A DNA stretch of 64,000 nt from assembly GCA_965249045.1 (NCBI GenBank), contig OZ252213.1, positions 744,001 to 808,000 of the forward strand, read 5' to 3'. The stretch's first letter is position 1. Each line of letters opens with the position of its first letter. The notes under the pieces were generated by a model. It was not told the DNA's origin, did no database searches, and saw nothing but the letters and a program-made list of their open reading frames with translations. Positions 53,201-61,665 of this stretch are shown piece after piece. Both the position numbers and the translations under genes were made by a program. The stretch is from Nemesobacter sp965249045 (GTDB lineage Bacteria > Desulfobacterota_D > UBA1144 > Nemesobacterales > Nemesobacteraceae).

Positions 53201-53656
53201 ATCCCGCTCGAGCCGCATTCCTTTCTCTAAGGTGAGACTTTCGGCCTCGAAGGCGCGGGGCGGAGCCAGTATCTCGACGAGGGATGCCGCGTCTGCGCAG
53301 AGCACTCCCGTTTGCTTCCATGTGAAAAGAGAGTGGAGCCTCTCGGGTTCGGTGATTTCCTTTTTTTCGAAAAGGGAGCGGTTTTTTTCCATCCCTCTTG
53401 AGAGAAGAACAGGGATTTCCATTCCCTTCAAAGAAGAGATGCTCCGCGCCGCAGCAGCGCACTGCTCTCTTTGCTCGCAGACGTGCAGCACCCTTTTGCC
53501 GGGCGATTCTGAGAGAAGCGCCAGAAGAAAATAAGGTGAATTTCCGTAAAGACCGGCAAGGTCGGTCGGTTTTTCAGGCGGGTACGCAAAGAATTTTTCC
53601 ACCAGGGGGTTCTTCAGGTGGGATGAAAGTTCAATTGTTGGGTTCTTACCGTTCAC
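50279..53656 (-). CDS. mfd: Transcription-repair coupling factor
   Basis: An ATP-driven translocase that removes stalled RNA polymerase and recruits UvrA. It has 1125 residues. The N-terminal UvrB-like region includes SPGSRNPLRVEFFADRVNSL. The RNA polymerase-interacting domain starts at PGEYIVHKEFGIGVFRGL. The helicase has Walker A CGDVGFGKTEVALRAAF, DEEQKFG as the DExQ-type box, LSATPIPRTLQLS, and the TRG/RecG-like end with GRVGRSDKKAYAYF. The C-terminal UvrA-masking domain ends VEKPAQAHV. It precedes surA and follows leuB by 25 bases in the same run. Confidence 0.97.
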   Translation of the reverse strand: MNGKNPTIELSSHLKNPLVEKFFAYPPEKPTDLAGLYGNSPYFLLALLSESPGKRVLHVCEQREQCAAAARSISSLKGMEIPVLLSRGMEKNRSLFEKKEITEPERLHSLFTWKQTGVLCADAASLVEILAPPRAFEAESLTLEKGMRLERDELTERLLGIGYSEADFTEKRGEMSVRGSIVDLFSPGSRNPLRVEFFADRVNSLREFSPSTQKSIGKTQKAVVNPASFTIYHQRDKNALVEQILTGADKKGLTSSEVEPLVEAFENGSYFRGIEWFTPFFWDSRQCVLDYPQEDLIVSLPRGFDENTLLLKLEEKFEARRKSLGKLEKSLPSFKRLYLREKELTERLRQSRLVYLDAIGIGTEKENSLKFSTEEISFSKPSLKVFIDKVEELIEDNYGVFVFFTSQAEREKFLKLTQNRPDKGMVHVIGELFESTVLHDFKIALFTEKTLVEKTQSRGVPFGGSDIPSAFLTSFSQLKPGEYIVHKEFGIGVFRGLKRLSFENRQGDFIECEYKGGDKIFVPVEKSRLVQKYMGDGREPKIEKLGSANWKKTVGRVKRAVEEVATELVELCAERKVEKGFRFSPRDQMFNEFEMGFPWSETPDQSAAIEDVMSDMESEKAMDRLICGDVGFGKTEVALRAAFKACLDGKQVMVIAPTTLLASQHYRTAASRFADYPVRIEMLSRFTAAKKEKEILKRLGDGSLDLIIGTHKLLGKKIKLKNLGLAVIDEEQKFGVNHKKSIRSMKNALDVLTLSATPIPRTLQLSLADVRDISVINTPPEGRQPVEVYIQQFNTGVIKKAIEKEIERNGTVFFIHNRIEDIFEKANLLQELMPELSIGITHGRMNETRLSRTIEQFATGEIDLLVTTAIVESGLDIPKANTMIVNNAHAMGLADLYQLKGRVGRSDKKAYAYFLIPSVHSLTEEARKRLEVLSRLTDLGSGFKLATADLQIRGAGTLFGEKQSGHIADIGLEFYLELLRDTIESKRSGEGRVREIRPEIKTKDDAFIPEHYIQSGSERLFYYKKISSERNRKGLREIAGEIEDRFGAMPDPLKQLILIAELRIALGERLIKKAEIGETTATLSLVDVKNLGREKKLSIPLPPKRRYETLISAVEKVEKPAQAHV

Positions 53657-53681
53657 TCTCTGGGACTGGAATCATTTCTTC

Positions 53682-54752
53682 TCACAGTTCGCCGAGTATG
53701 AGAGATCCCATCTCCTCTGTGGCTACCCTTGTTTTTCCTTCCTCGTATATGTCGGATGTGCGGTAGCCGTTGTCAAGAACCTTTCTTACCGCTTGTTCAA
53801 CCTGCGCGGCGGCTCCGTCCATATCAAAGGAATAACGCAGCATCATGGCCATCGAGAGAACTGAGGCTATGGGATTCGCTACGCCTTTCCCGGCGATGTC
53901 CGGGGCGCTTCCGTGAACCGGCTCGTATATAGCTCCTTCGTTACCGACGCTTGCCGAGGGCAGCATGCCGAGGGAGCCTGTGAGCTGGGCGGCCTCGTCG
54001 CTTATTATGTCGCCGAACATGTTTCCTGCCAGCATCACGTCAAAGTCGGCGGGCCTTCTTATAAGCTGCATCGCGGCGTTGTCCACATACAGATGCTCAA
54101 GCGTCACGTCGGGGAACTGGCGGTCGTGAAGCTCCGTGACCGTGTTTCTCCAAAGCACCATTGATTCAAGTATGTTTGATTTGTCTATCGAGGTGACCTT
54201 GTTTTTTCTTTTTCTGGCGATTTCAAACGCCATCTTCGCTACCCTCTCTATCTCGGAAGTGGTGTAATGCAGAGTATTAAACGCCCTTTGCTCTCGTTCG
54301 CCGAGCTGTTCGGTTCCTCTCGGATGTCCGAAATATATTCCGCTTGTAAGTTCCCTCACAACCATTATGTCGACCCCTTCCACTACTTCCCTTTTAAGCG
54401 TGGATGCGTTGGCAAGGGCAGTATAGACGATCGCGGGCCTCAGGTTCGCGAAGGTGTCTAGCTGCTTTCTGAGTTCGAGAAGCCCTCTTTCGGGTTTCAG
54501 ATGATGCTCGATATTCTCCCATTTCGGACCGCCAACGGCTCCGAGGAGTACCGCGTCGCTTTGCTTTGCTTTTTCTATTGTTTCTTCGGTTACGGGAACC
54601 CCGTGCGCGTCTATTGCGCATCCTCCGAGAAGGTCACTCTCAAGGGTGAACTCGACCCCGGTTCTCTCTCCCACGGTCTTGAGTATGGATACGCTGACCT
54701 CGGTTACTTCAATTCCTATCCCGTCTCCCGGGATTACTAGTACTTTAGGCAA
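53682..54752 (-). CDS. leuB: 3-isopropylmalate dehydrogenase
   Basis: An NAD-dependent step of leucine synthesis. It has 356 residues, the usual length. PGDGIGIEVTEVSVSIL starts the fold, and LLGAVGGPKWEN and RGLLELRKQLDTFANLRP are the substrate-binding segments. VVRELTSGIYFG has the catalytic Arg/Glu and Tyr, SIDKSNILESMVLWR the Lys, and GNMFGDIISDEAAQLTGSLG the metal-binding Asp residues. EPVHGSAPDIAGKGVANP is the NAD-binding signature. No leuA, leuC or leuD is in view. It is embedded in a long minus-strand series with mfd. Confidence 0.96.
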   Translation of the reverse strand: MPKVLVIPGDGIGIEVTEVSVSILKTVGERTGVEFTLESDLLGGCAIDAHGVPVTEETIEKAKQSDAVLLGAVGGPKWENIEHHLKPERGLLELRKQLDTFANLRPAIVYTALANASTLKREVVEGVDIMVVRELTSGIYFGHPRGTEQLGEREQRAFNTLHYTTSEIERVAKMAFEIARKRKNKVTSIDKSNILESMVLWRNTVTELHDRQFPDVTLEHLYVDNAAMQLIRRPADFDVMLAGNMFGDIISDEAAQLTGSLGMLPSASVGNEGAIYEPVHGSAPDIAGKGVANPIASVLSMAMMLRYSFDMDGAAAQVEQAVRKVLDNGYRTSDIYEEGKTRVATEEMGSLILGEL

Positions 54753-54862
54753 TTTCAGTTTTCCTCTGTATTTCTGATTTTTTTAGGGCATTAACTTACC
54801 TGAATGATTGTTAATTCCGAAGTCCCGTTGCTGCGCCGCAAGAGCATGGGAACCTGTACCCT

Positions 54863-55624
54863 CTACCGGGCCACGCGGTTTACGAGCCTTCCAATCCCTT
54901 CGATCTCCACTTCCACTAAGTCCCCCGGGCTCATGGGGCTTATCCCGGAAGGAGTTCCGGTCGCTATTATGTCTCCGGGGAGAAGCGTCATAACCTTTGA
55001 TATGAAGCTTACAAGCTCCGGGACACTGAATATCAGGTTTTTCGTGCTTGAGTTCTGTTTTACTTCGCCGTTTAGAAAAGTTTTTAAGCGAAGGTCTGCG
55101 GGGTCGACCTCCGTTTCTATGAAAGGTCCGATCGGGGCGAACGTGTCAAACCCCTTGCCCCTTGTGAACTGTATGTCCTTTGCCTGAAGGTCTCTTGCGG
55201 TCACGTCGTTTATGCAGGTATATCCGAAAACATATTCAAGGGCCCGCTCCCTCTCCACCATGTGGGCCTTCTTTCCTATTACGACCCCGAGCTCTCCTTC
55301 GTAATCGACTCTGCTCGACATGTGCGCTGGGTATTTTATTTCTTCTTGGTGTGCGATAACCGCTGTTGAGGGTTTCATAAATAGCATGGGGTCTTCGGGG
55401 GGAGTTCTTTTCATTTCCCTGGCGTGGTCCTCGTAATTGAGTCCGACGGCTATGATTTTTGTCGGGAGGCAGGGAGCAAGCGGTGCTATGTTCGTGTAAT
55501 CGTGTCTTGTGTCCGTTACCGAGTATTTTCCGAAGATATCCCCTTTTATCTCAAAAACTGATCCGTCGAGATATTTCCCGAATACCGGTTTTTCTTCTGC
55601 GTTTTTGAACCTGAGAAATTTCAT
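54863..55624 (-). CDS. Fumarylacetoacetate hydrolase family protein
   Basis: A 253-residue FAH-fold protein. The metal site is in the segment VDYEGELGVVIGK (about residues 109-121) and the later GYTCINDVTARDLQ. IIAVGLNYEDHAREM and the end segment DIIATGTPSGISPMSPGD are typical of the family. Members include oxaloacetate decarboxylases, acylpyruvases and hydrolases or isomerases of aromatic breakdown. Which one this is cannot be told. It lies between truA and leuB on the same strand. Confidence 0.88.
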   Translation of the reverse strand: MKFLRFKNAEEKPVFGKYLDGSVFEIKGDIFGKYSVTDTRHDYTNIAPLAPCLPTKIIAVGLNYEDHAREMKRTPPEDPMLFMKPSTAVIAHQEEIKYPAHMSSRVDYEGELGVVIGKKAHMVERERALEYVFGYTCINDVTARDLQAKDIQFTRGKGFDTFAPIGPFIETEVDPADLRLKTFLNGEVKQNSSTKNLIFSVPELVSFISKVMTLLPGDIIATGTPSGISPMSPGDLVEVEIEGIGRLVNRVAR

Positions 55625-55701
55625 CGCGCACCTCGTTTAAACGCCTCTAATTATATACGGGAATCTTCTATAAGAGTATCGGTCTTTGCGTGTTTTGGGA
55701 T

Positions 55702-56439
55702 TCAGTAGATGACTTTTTTAAGGAAAAGTCCCTGAGGAGGAGCGGTGAAAACGTTTTTCGTCTTCCGTCCTTCGGAGAGTATCTGCCCGAATCCCTCCGG
55801 GCTAAGTTTTCCCTTTCCCGTTTCCACTAGGGTTCCGGTTATCATTCTCACCATTCTTTTCAAAAACCCTTCCGCTTCTATTTCAACCAGGATTATTCCT
55901 TCGCGGGTTTTTTTGATGTGAACCCGTTTTACGGTGCGCACCGTGCTTTTCACCGTTATATTGGCCGTGGCGAAAACGGAAAAATCATGTGTTCCCTCAA
56001 GATAGGTGGCGGCTTCTTTCATTTCCCCCGTATCAAGCTTCCCCGGGATATGCCATACCCTGTTTCTCTGCAGGGCAGGGGGGTGTGGCCTGTTGAAAAT
56101 CCTGTATTCGTATACCTTGCTCCGGGAGCTGAACTGTGCATGAAAACCGTCGGGGACCTCTCGGGCTTTTATGATGGATATGTCCCGGGGAAGGGTGGAA
56201 TTTAACGCTTTTCGCAGGGTCTCGGTATCCATTTGGGTTTCGGTAAAAAAACTGGCCACCTGGCCCATGGCGTGCACGCCCGTGTCCGTTCTGCCCGAAC
56301 CTGCTATTTTCACATTCTCTTTGGTGATTTGGCGGATGGCGTCTTCTATAGTCTTCTGTACGGTGGGGAGATCTGCCTGGCATTGCCAGCCGTGGTAATC
56401 CGTGCCGTCATACTCGACAATTATCTTTACGTTTTTCAT
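55702..56439 (-). CDS. truA: tRNA pseudouridine synthase A
   Basis: It converts uridines 38-40 in the tRNA anticodon arm to pseudouridine. It has 245 residues. IIVEYDGTDYHGWQCQ at the start, GSGRTDTGVHAMGQVASF with catalytic Asp52, VYEYRIFNRPHPP, and EIEAEGFLKRMVRMITGTLVETG with the conserved FLKRMVR all fit. It begins 22 bases after the oppB-like gene. Confidence 0.95.
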   Translation of the reverse strand: MKNVKIIVEYDGTDYHGWQCQADLPTVQKTIEDAIRQITKENVKIAGSGRTDTGVHAMGQVASFFTETQMDTETLRKALNSTLPRDISIIKAREVPDGFHAQFSSRSKVYEYRIFNRPHPPALQRNRVWHIPGKLDTGEMKEAATYLEGTHDFSVFATANITVKSTVRTVKRVHIKKTREGIILVEIEAEGFLKRMVRMITGTLVETGKGKLSPEGFGQILSEGRKTKNVFTAPPQGLFLKKVIY

Positions 56440-56461
56440 TTTTGTCTGCGTTTGTGTCTGA

Positions 56462-57397
56462 TCAGGCGACCGGTTCCTGTTTCTTAAGCTCTATCCTCGG
56501 ATCAAGAATGGCGTAGAGAAGGTCGACAATGAGATTCGCTATTACGAGCAGAAGCGCGTAGATGATGGTTATTCCGAGCACAACGGAGTAATCCCTGTTC
56601 GCCACGGCGAAGACGAAAAACCTTCCCATTCCCGGTATCGCGAATATATGCTCGACGACAAACGATCCCGTTACCAGATAGGCAGTCAGGGGGCCGAGAA
56701 CAGTTACGACCGGTATCAGGGCGTTTCTCAGTATGTGCTTTGTGAATATCTTTGTTCTTCCGAGTCCCTTTGCTCTGGCGGTTCTTACGAAAAACTGTCC
56801 CGACACGTCAAGCATATTGGAGCGGACAAGCCTTGATATATAAGCGAACGGAGCTAAGCTCAGGGTCAACGCGGGAAGAACTATGTGTTTGGGTTCTCCC
56901 CAGAGGGCCGCTGGCAGAACTCCCCATTTAACAGAGAAAAAATATATGAGCGCCGCTCCCACGACGAAGCTTGGAACCGATACTAGGGAAGTGGAGATCA
57001 GCACGGAAGCGATGTCGTGGATGCTTCTTGGGAACAGCGAGGAGATCATACCGACCGCAGTTCCCATGAAAAACGCGAACAGCAGGGAAACGAAACCGAG
57101 CCCCATTGAAACCGGCAGGGTTTTTTTGATTATGTCAGCAACTGGTCTGTCGTTGTATTTGTAGGAAGGTCCGAAGTCCCCGCGAGCCAGGTTTCCCATG
57201 TAGACGAGGTATTGTTTGTGCAGCGGCTTGTCCATGTGATATTTCTTCTCGATATTCTCGAGTATGTGCGGGGGGATGCTTTTCTCCGTGTCGAAAGGAC
57301 CTCCGGGAAGCACCCTGAGGAGAAAGAAGGTTATGCTCGCGACCGCGAGGATCACAACTGCTCCGGTCAGTATTCTAAAGGAAAGGAATTTAAGCAT
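56462..57397 (-). CDS. ABC transporter permease, DppB/OppB type, orphan
   Basis: A 311-residue inner-membrane permease with six predicted helices. The N-terminal FRILTGAVVILAVASITFFL and PGGPFDTEK are typical of peptide/nickel importer subunit B. The cytoplasmic EAA-like loop reads VRTARAKGLGRTKIFTKHILRNA. FVVEHIFAIPGMGRFF and the end DLLYAILDPRIE are signatures. The partner permease, ATPases and binding protein are not adjacent: the neighbours are a protease and truA. They may be elsewhere, or this may be a leftover. Confidence 0.88.
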   Translation of the reverse strand: MLKFLSFRILTGAVVILAVASITFFLLRVLPGGPFDTEKSIPPHILENIEKKYHMDKPLHKQYLVYMGNLARGDFGPSYKYNDRPVADIIKKTLPVSMGLGFVSLLFAFFMGTAVGMISSLFPRSIHDIASVLISTSLVSVPSFVVGAALIYFFSVKWGVLPAALWGEPKHIVLPALTLSLAPFAYISRLVRSNMLDVSGQFFVRTARAKGLGRTKIFTKHILRNALIPVVTVLGPLTAYLVTGSFVVEHIFAIPGMGRFFVFAVANRDYSVVLGITIIYALLLVIANLIVDLLYAILDPRIELKKQEPVA

Positions 57398-57456
57398 TAC
57401 TTCGTTGCCGGGACTTCATCCGCTGTTCTCAGTGCTTGCTCGCTATATGCCGAAGC

Positions 57457-60393
57457 TCAGGAAACATCTTTTCTTATGGCCAGGGTTTTTTTCGACGTCA
57501 TTCCTTTTTCGTCTTTGGCCACTATGGTGAAAAGATTCATTCCTTCCTCAAGAGCTAAGGGGAAAAGCAGGGAAACATTGTTTCTCCCCGGTGTAAAAAG
57601 CTTTATCTTGTCGTCTTTTTTCCACACCGACACGCTCTCTATACGGTCGGTGTCCTTAACCGACCCCTCTACTGTTATCTTGGAAGCTTCTGTGGACGTC
57701 GGGAAATCCGAAATCAGGATCGAAGGAGGTTTTTCGAATGTTTCTTCAAGAAGTGAAATCTCCTGTGCGGTGCTGTCTGTTCCGTTTTTTTCCGACGCTC
57801 CGGGCGAATTGTCGTAGCCGGCCCGATTAACCCTGACGGTTTTCCCCTCAATCCAGCCCGCCACTGAGTTTTTTCCCTCAACACGGATCCATTGCCCAGA
57901 TGTGCCGAGAACTTTTACCATGGAATTTTTTTTTGCAAGAGCCGTTACGGAGGCTCCGAGGAAAGTCCCACCAAGTATGGAGCTTGTGTCTTTGAATACA
58001 GCGGTTTTCTTTGCCGAAGCTGGAGAAAACGGTCTTTCCTGCGCGAAGACCGGCAGGGTTATTTTCTGTGCTTTTACTTCCCGGAAGTCTTCATCCATTA
58101 CAAAAAGCTCAAATTTCGTTTCACCGCCTTCGCCATTTTGCCTGAAACGAAACGGTGCGTAGCGGATTTCCCCCGGACGGAAATTTTCAATTTCAACTCT
58201 TCCTTTTTCAAGAAACACGTTGTCGCCCGAAAGATTCTTTAGAGTCGCGACCGTCTTTTCCGATACTCCATCCCCGATGTTTTTCAGTCTTACGTTGAGT
58301 ACTACCGTTTCTTCGAGCTCCGCGCGACCGTTTCCGTTGCCTCTGCTCTCAAATTTTCCGTTGTCCACTATTTCGTGGTTATGGGAGTAGACGGGGCGCT
58401 TGTCCGCTACGGTTTTTACGAGCAGACTTTTCTCCGTAAAGGTTTTGTTCCCCGAACTTGTGAAAGCAAGTTTGAGATTGTCCTCTCTGGTAGTCATCCA
58501 CCTGGGTACGGAAAATCTGACTTTCGAGGTCTTGCTCTGACCGGGGAGCAGTTTTCCGAACAGAAGTTCTCCATCGCTGTAAACGCGGTTTTCACAGTCA
58601 GTAACGGCACTGAGCCTGTATATCGGGTCGGGGCCGGAGTTTGTCACCTTTATCTCGAGAGAACCTTCTTCACCGGCCCGGAAAACGGTCTTCGATGGAA
58701 CCGTTTCAACCGATACGGCGGGTTTTTTCGTTTCACCGGCTGACCAGTCGATTCCAGTATCTTCGATCTGGGTTCTGATTTCTTCAAGCTGGGCGTTGGA
58801 GAAATCGGTGGCTGTGGCATGTATCTGTTCCGGGGTCTTTGCTAGAAGAAGTCTGCTTGAGAGTTTCACGTAAAAATCATTTCCCAGCTTTTCAAGTTTC
58901 TGCGCTTTTGTAAGCGATTCATCCGGCTGGGTTTCATCATCGTCTTCTTCCTGCGGCGCCAAGCTTTTGTCAATATACTTGATCGTGAGTTCGGGGGTTG
59001 CCAGTTGTCCTTCCTCTGAGTTCTCTCTTTTCTCGGGCAGAGGGTTATAGACGACTTTTTCTCCGGTTATCACGGATCCCTGAAGAAGAATGTCGGGAGT
59101 TATGCCGCTGTCCTGTATGGATATATCGCCCGGGGTCAGATATTTCGCTATGGTGAGTTTCAATGCCGCGCCGTCTTCAAACTCGAAGACCTTCTGGACC
59201 GATCCCTTGCCGAAGGATCTTTTTCCTACCACAAGTGCTCTTTTGTTGTTTTTCAGCGCTCCTGCCACTATTTCTGACGCACTCGCGCTTCCCTGATTCG
59301 CAAGCACTATTACTTTTCCTCTGTACTCAGGCTGTTTTGCCGTCGCCCTGTAGGTTTTCGAATAGTCCCTTGCTTTTGTCGTCATTATCGTTCCCGAGGA
59401 AAGGAAGAGATCGGCTACTTTCTCCGCCTCTGAGAGAAGACCTCCGGGGTTTCCTCTGAGATCAAGGATTATTCCGTTGATTGCATAAGAGCGGCTTCTT
59501 ATCTCTTTTTTTAGGTCGGAGGATGTGTTTTTCTGGAAATTTCTTATTCTCAGGTAAAGAATGTTGTTTGCAAGATCAAACCCTTCAACGCTTTCTATCT
59601 TTATGGTATCCCTCACTATTGAAAATTTCCGTGGTCTGGCAAAGTTTTTCCTGGATATAAGAAGATTCACTTTAGTTCTTTTCTTCCCCCTGAGTTTCCC
59701 AACGGCTTCGAGAAGCGGCATGTTTATGGTCGACTCGTTTTCTATCTGCACGATCCGGTCTTTGGTTTTTATCCCTGATCTGTAAGCGGGAGTACCCTCT
59801 ATGGGGGAGATTACAGTCAACTGACCGTCTCTTATGCCGACCACTATCCCAAGCCCGCCGAAACTTCCCTCGGTGTCTATGAGAAACTCTTTGTAGACAT
59901 CCGGTGGAATCATCGCGGAGTGGGGGTCGAGAACCTTCAGCATGCTGTCCGATATGGAATATTCTATGTTCTTGACAGCACGCTCTTCGGCCCCTGTGTT
60001 AGAAAGGACAAAAGACACAACCTGGCCCAGAGTGCTTGCAACGTCGTTTGAGGACGGCAACTCTTTTTCTTTGAATCTCTTTGTTTTCCCCTTTACCTGA
60101 ACGGTGAAGCTTCCGCCCCGGTCTTGTGGAAATTCCACCAGCACGTCGTCAAGAAAGGTTTCAAGGCTGGAGACCCCTTTTTCAAGCATTTCCGCATAAT
60201 TGATCTTGCTTTTGTCCAGATAAAATTTGTTTACGTGCTTAAGGGCGTTTTCGGCAATTTTTATGCTCTGACTGTTGTATTTGCGATCAAGACTGACCGG
60301 CTCGGCGACAAGAAAAAAAGAAAGGGCAATAACAATTCCCAAGGCAAGGGCTAAGTACCCGTTTCTGAGAAAGCTTGGAATTTTTTCAGACAA
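57457..60393 (-). CDS. Long carboxyl-terminal-processing protease (S41, deltaproteobacterial long type)
   Basis: A 978-residue envelope protease. One N-terminal membrane segment (about residues 10-30) anchors it. A PDZ domain follows (GGLGIVVGIRDGQLTVISPI and GIKTKDRIVQIEN). The S41 core has DLRGNPGGLLSEAEKVADLF and the Ser/Lys dyad in NQGSASASEIVAGAL and KRSFGKGSVQ. Beyond the usual 400-450 residues it has about 500 more: CARDB-like beta domains (EGSLEIKVTNSGPDPIYRLS, EETVVLNVRLKNIGDG), an SH3-like piece (VKVLGTSGQWIRVEGK) and a beta end. The long architecture resembles a group described in deltaproteobacteria. It starts a run of seven minus-strand genes. Confidence 0.9.
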   Translation of the reverse strand: MSEKIPSFLRNGYLALALGIVIALSFFLVAEPVSLDRKYNSQSIKIAENALKHVNKFYLDKSKINYAEMLEKGVSSLETFLDDVLVEFPQDRGGSFTVQVKGKTKRFKEKELPSSNDVASTLGQVVSFVLSNTGAEERAVKNIEYSISDSMLKVLDPHSAMIPPDVYKEFLIDTEGSFGGLGIVVGIRDGQLTVISPIEGTPAYRSGIKTKDRIVQIENESTINMPLLEAVGKLRGKKRTKVNLLISRKNFARPRKFSIVRDTIKIESVEGFDLANNILYLRIRNFQKNTSSDLKKEIRSRSYAINGIILDLRGNPGGLLSEAEKVADLFLSSGTIMTTKARDYSKTYRATAKQPEYRGKVIVLANQGSASASEIVAGALKNNKRALVVGKRSFGKGSVQKVFEFEDGAALKLTIAKYLTPGDISIQDSGITPDILLQGSVITGEKVVYNPLPEKRENSEEGQLATPELTIKYIDKSLAPQEEDDDETQPDESLTKAQKLEKLGNDFYVKLSSRLLLAKTPEQIHATATDFSNAQLEEIRTQIEDTGIDWSAGETKKPAVSVETVPSKTVFRAGEEGSLEIKVTNSGPDPIYRLSAVTDCENRVYSDGELLFGKLLPGQSKTSKVRFSVPRWMTTREDNLKLAFTSSGNKTFTEKSLLVKTVADKRPVYSHNHEIVDNGKFESRGNGNGRAELEETVVLNVRLKNIGDGVSEKTVATLKNLSGDNVFLEKGRVEIENFRPGEIRYAPFRFRQNGEGGETKFELFVMDEDFREVKAQKITLPVFAQERPFSPASAKKTAVFKDTSSILGGTFLGASVTALAKKNSMVKVLGTSGQWIRVEGKNSVAGWIEGKTVRVNRAGYDNSPGASEKNGTDSTAQEISLLEETFEKPPSILISDFPTSTEASKITVEGSVKDTDRIESVSVWKKDDKIKLFTPGRNNVSLLFPLALEEGMNLFTIVAKDEKGMTSKKTLAIRKDVS

Positions 60394-60574
60394 ATAAGAT
60401 CACCGTCCCGGAAACTGTATTATCAATCATATCGAATATTATATCAAACTGCTTTTTCGCGGGGCGGCCGATATAGAGTAAAGAGGGGAATAGGGGCGGT
60501 TATCTTGCTTTAGATGTCGCGAGAATACGCATTAGCTTTGCGTTTAGACGCAAAGAAAAAGAACTAGGGTTATT

Positions 60575-60633
60575 TGGAAGAAAAACAAAAAACAACGGAC
60601 AGAGAGAATTCATTATGATTCTCCCTATCCGTT
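60575..60633 (-). terminator. Terminator of the AmiS/UreI-like gene
   Basis: Read on the minus strand, AACGGATAGGGAGAAT pairs imperfectly with ATTCTCTCTGTCCGTT around a short loop (60594-60633), followed by a T-rich tract with six T. It lies just beyond the stop of the 60659 gene. Confidence 0.75.
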
Positions 60634-60658
60634 ATAAGTTAGTTAAACAACAAAAATC

Positions 60659-61183
60659 TTAGCCTGGTACTCCACCGAGAGGGTTCCACTTTTCAGTAAG
60701 CAGAAGCATTCCCGGAATCAACAGAGTTACTATTGACTCTATTACGAACAGATAGGCTATCGGCTTACTCAGATCCTTGCCCTGCGAGAACGCAAAGAAG
60801 CAAAGAAGCACCAGCAAAGCCCATGCCCAGCAGAAGTACGCAAAGTACGCTAGCCCAAGTGACTGGAAATGAGCTCCGTACCATATAAACACTACCGTTG
60901 CGAAAAGACAGAATACTCCAAGTCCCTTCGCGTCATATCCGTGTACGAATACCGCGTAGACTAGCAGGTATATCAAAGCAAATACCGACACAAGCGCGGT
61001 CGCTGCCGTAAGACCAAGAGTGTGCAGCTTCCAAGCGGCAATCGCTATAAGCACGCCGACACCCAGATTAAGAACACCCACTTCCTTAGCACCGGTTTTA
61101 CCCAGAAGAGTCATACCGTTTGCAAAGAACACAAATCCTACGAGCAGTAACACGTAACCTAATAAAGCTTCTATTGGAACCAT
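60659..61183 (-). CDS. AmiS/UreI family urea or amide channel
   Basis: A 174-residue protein with six predicted membrane helices and almost no loops, the size of AmiS/UreI channels that pass urea or short-chain amides. Family-like features are LLGYVLLLVGFVFFANGM, an intact WYGAHFQSLGLAYFAYFCWAW segment (about residues 99-119) and the end KWNPLGGVPG. The ATG follows AAGGAGG. No urease or amidase gene is in view, so the substrate is open. It has its own promoter and terminator and is a single-gene unit. Confidence 0.85.
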   Translation of the reverse strand: MVPIEALLGYVLLLVGFVFFANGMTLLGKTGAKEVGVLNLGVGVLIAIAAWKLHTLGLTAATALVSVFALIYLLVYAVFVHGYDAKGLGVFCLFATVVFIWYGAHFQSLGLAYFAYFCWAWALLVLLCFFAFSQGKDLSKPIAYLFVIESIVTLLIPGMLLLTEKWNPLGGVPG

Positions 61184-61246
61184 AATTAACCATACCTCCT
61201 TATGAGATCATAAACGTTCCTAGCCCACGCATCGGGGCTCATTAAA

Positions 61247-61276
61247 CTTTTATCACAGGGTGACATTCAATGTCAA
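61247..61276 (-). promoter_or_regulatory. Possible promoter of the AmiS/UreI-like gene
   Basis: On the minus strand TTGACA (61276-61271) is followed after 18 bases by TAAAAG (61252-61247). The -35 is perfect and the -10 is weak. The leader of about 60 bases then holds a small AGCCC/GGGCT hairpin before the AAGGAGG site. Confidence 0.45.
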
Positions 61277-61603
61277 GCATAATTTTTATTGAGTAGGATT
61301 TCGGTATGCGGCATTCAACTTATGAAGTAACTAACTTCTTATCATCATAAGTTAACCCGATTCCTGCCCCTTTCGCCATCGTCTGTGTCCATTGACGTTT
61401 GCTGAACTGCCTTTTTGTCTTAAAACCTAGTTGGTTATCTTATGTCTCTGTGACTTGATTGGTCCCTAGGGACGGGCTTTTTCAAGGAACCCATGCCAGT
61501 CTTAATCTGGCTTTGTAAGGTTGGTAAAAAGTGGCGATCAGCTAGATCTGAAGAGCGGTTCTTTCTTATTAAATTCTCGGTAAAATTAAATAACGAAGTT
61601 CTT
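61277..61603 (+). other. Intergenic region between divergent genes, nothing recognised
   Basis: About 327 AT-rich bases between the promoter of the minus-strand channel gene and the promoter of the plus-strand small protein. I see no reading frame of note, tRNA, repeat or clear terminator. Confidence 0.5.
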
Positions 61604-61631
61604 AACTTACAGTTTTTCTATGGTATAATCA
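61604..61631 (+). promoter_or_regulatory. Extended -10 promoter of the small putative DNA-binding protein
   Basis: TGGTATAAT gives an extended -10 with a perfect TATAAT at 61626-61631. TTAACT at 61604-61609, 16 bases upstream, is a fair -35. Transcription would start near 61638, leaving a leader of about 28 bases with an AGGAGAAG ribosome site. Confidence 0.65.
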
Positions 61632-61665
61632 TCCTGTAAAATTGCTTTTGCATAGGAGAAGCGCT

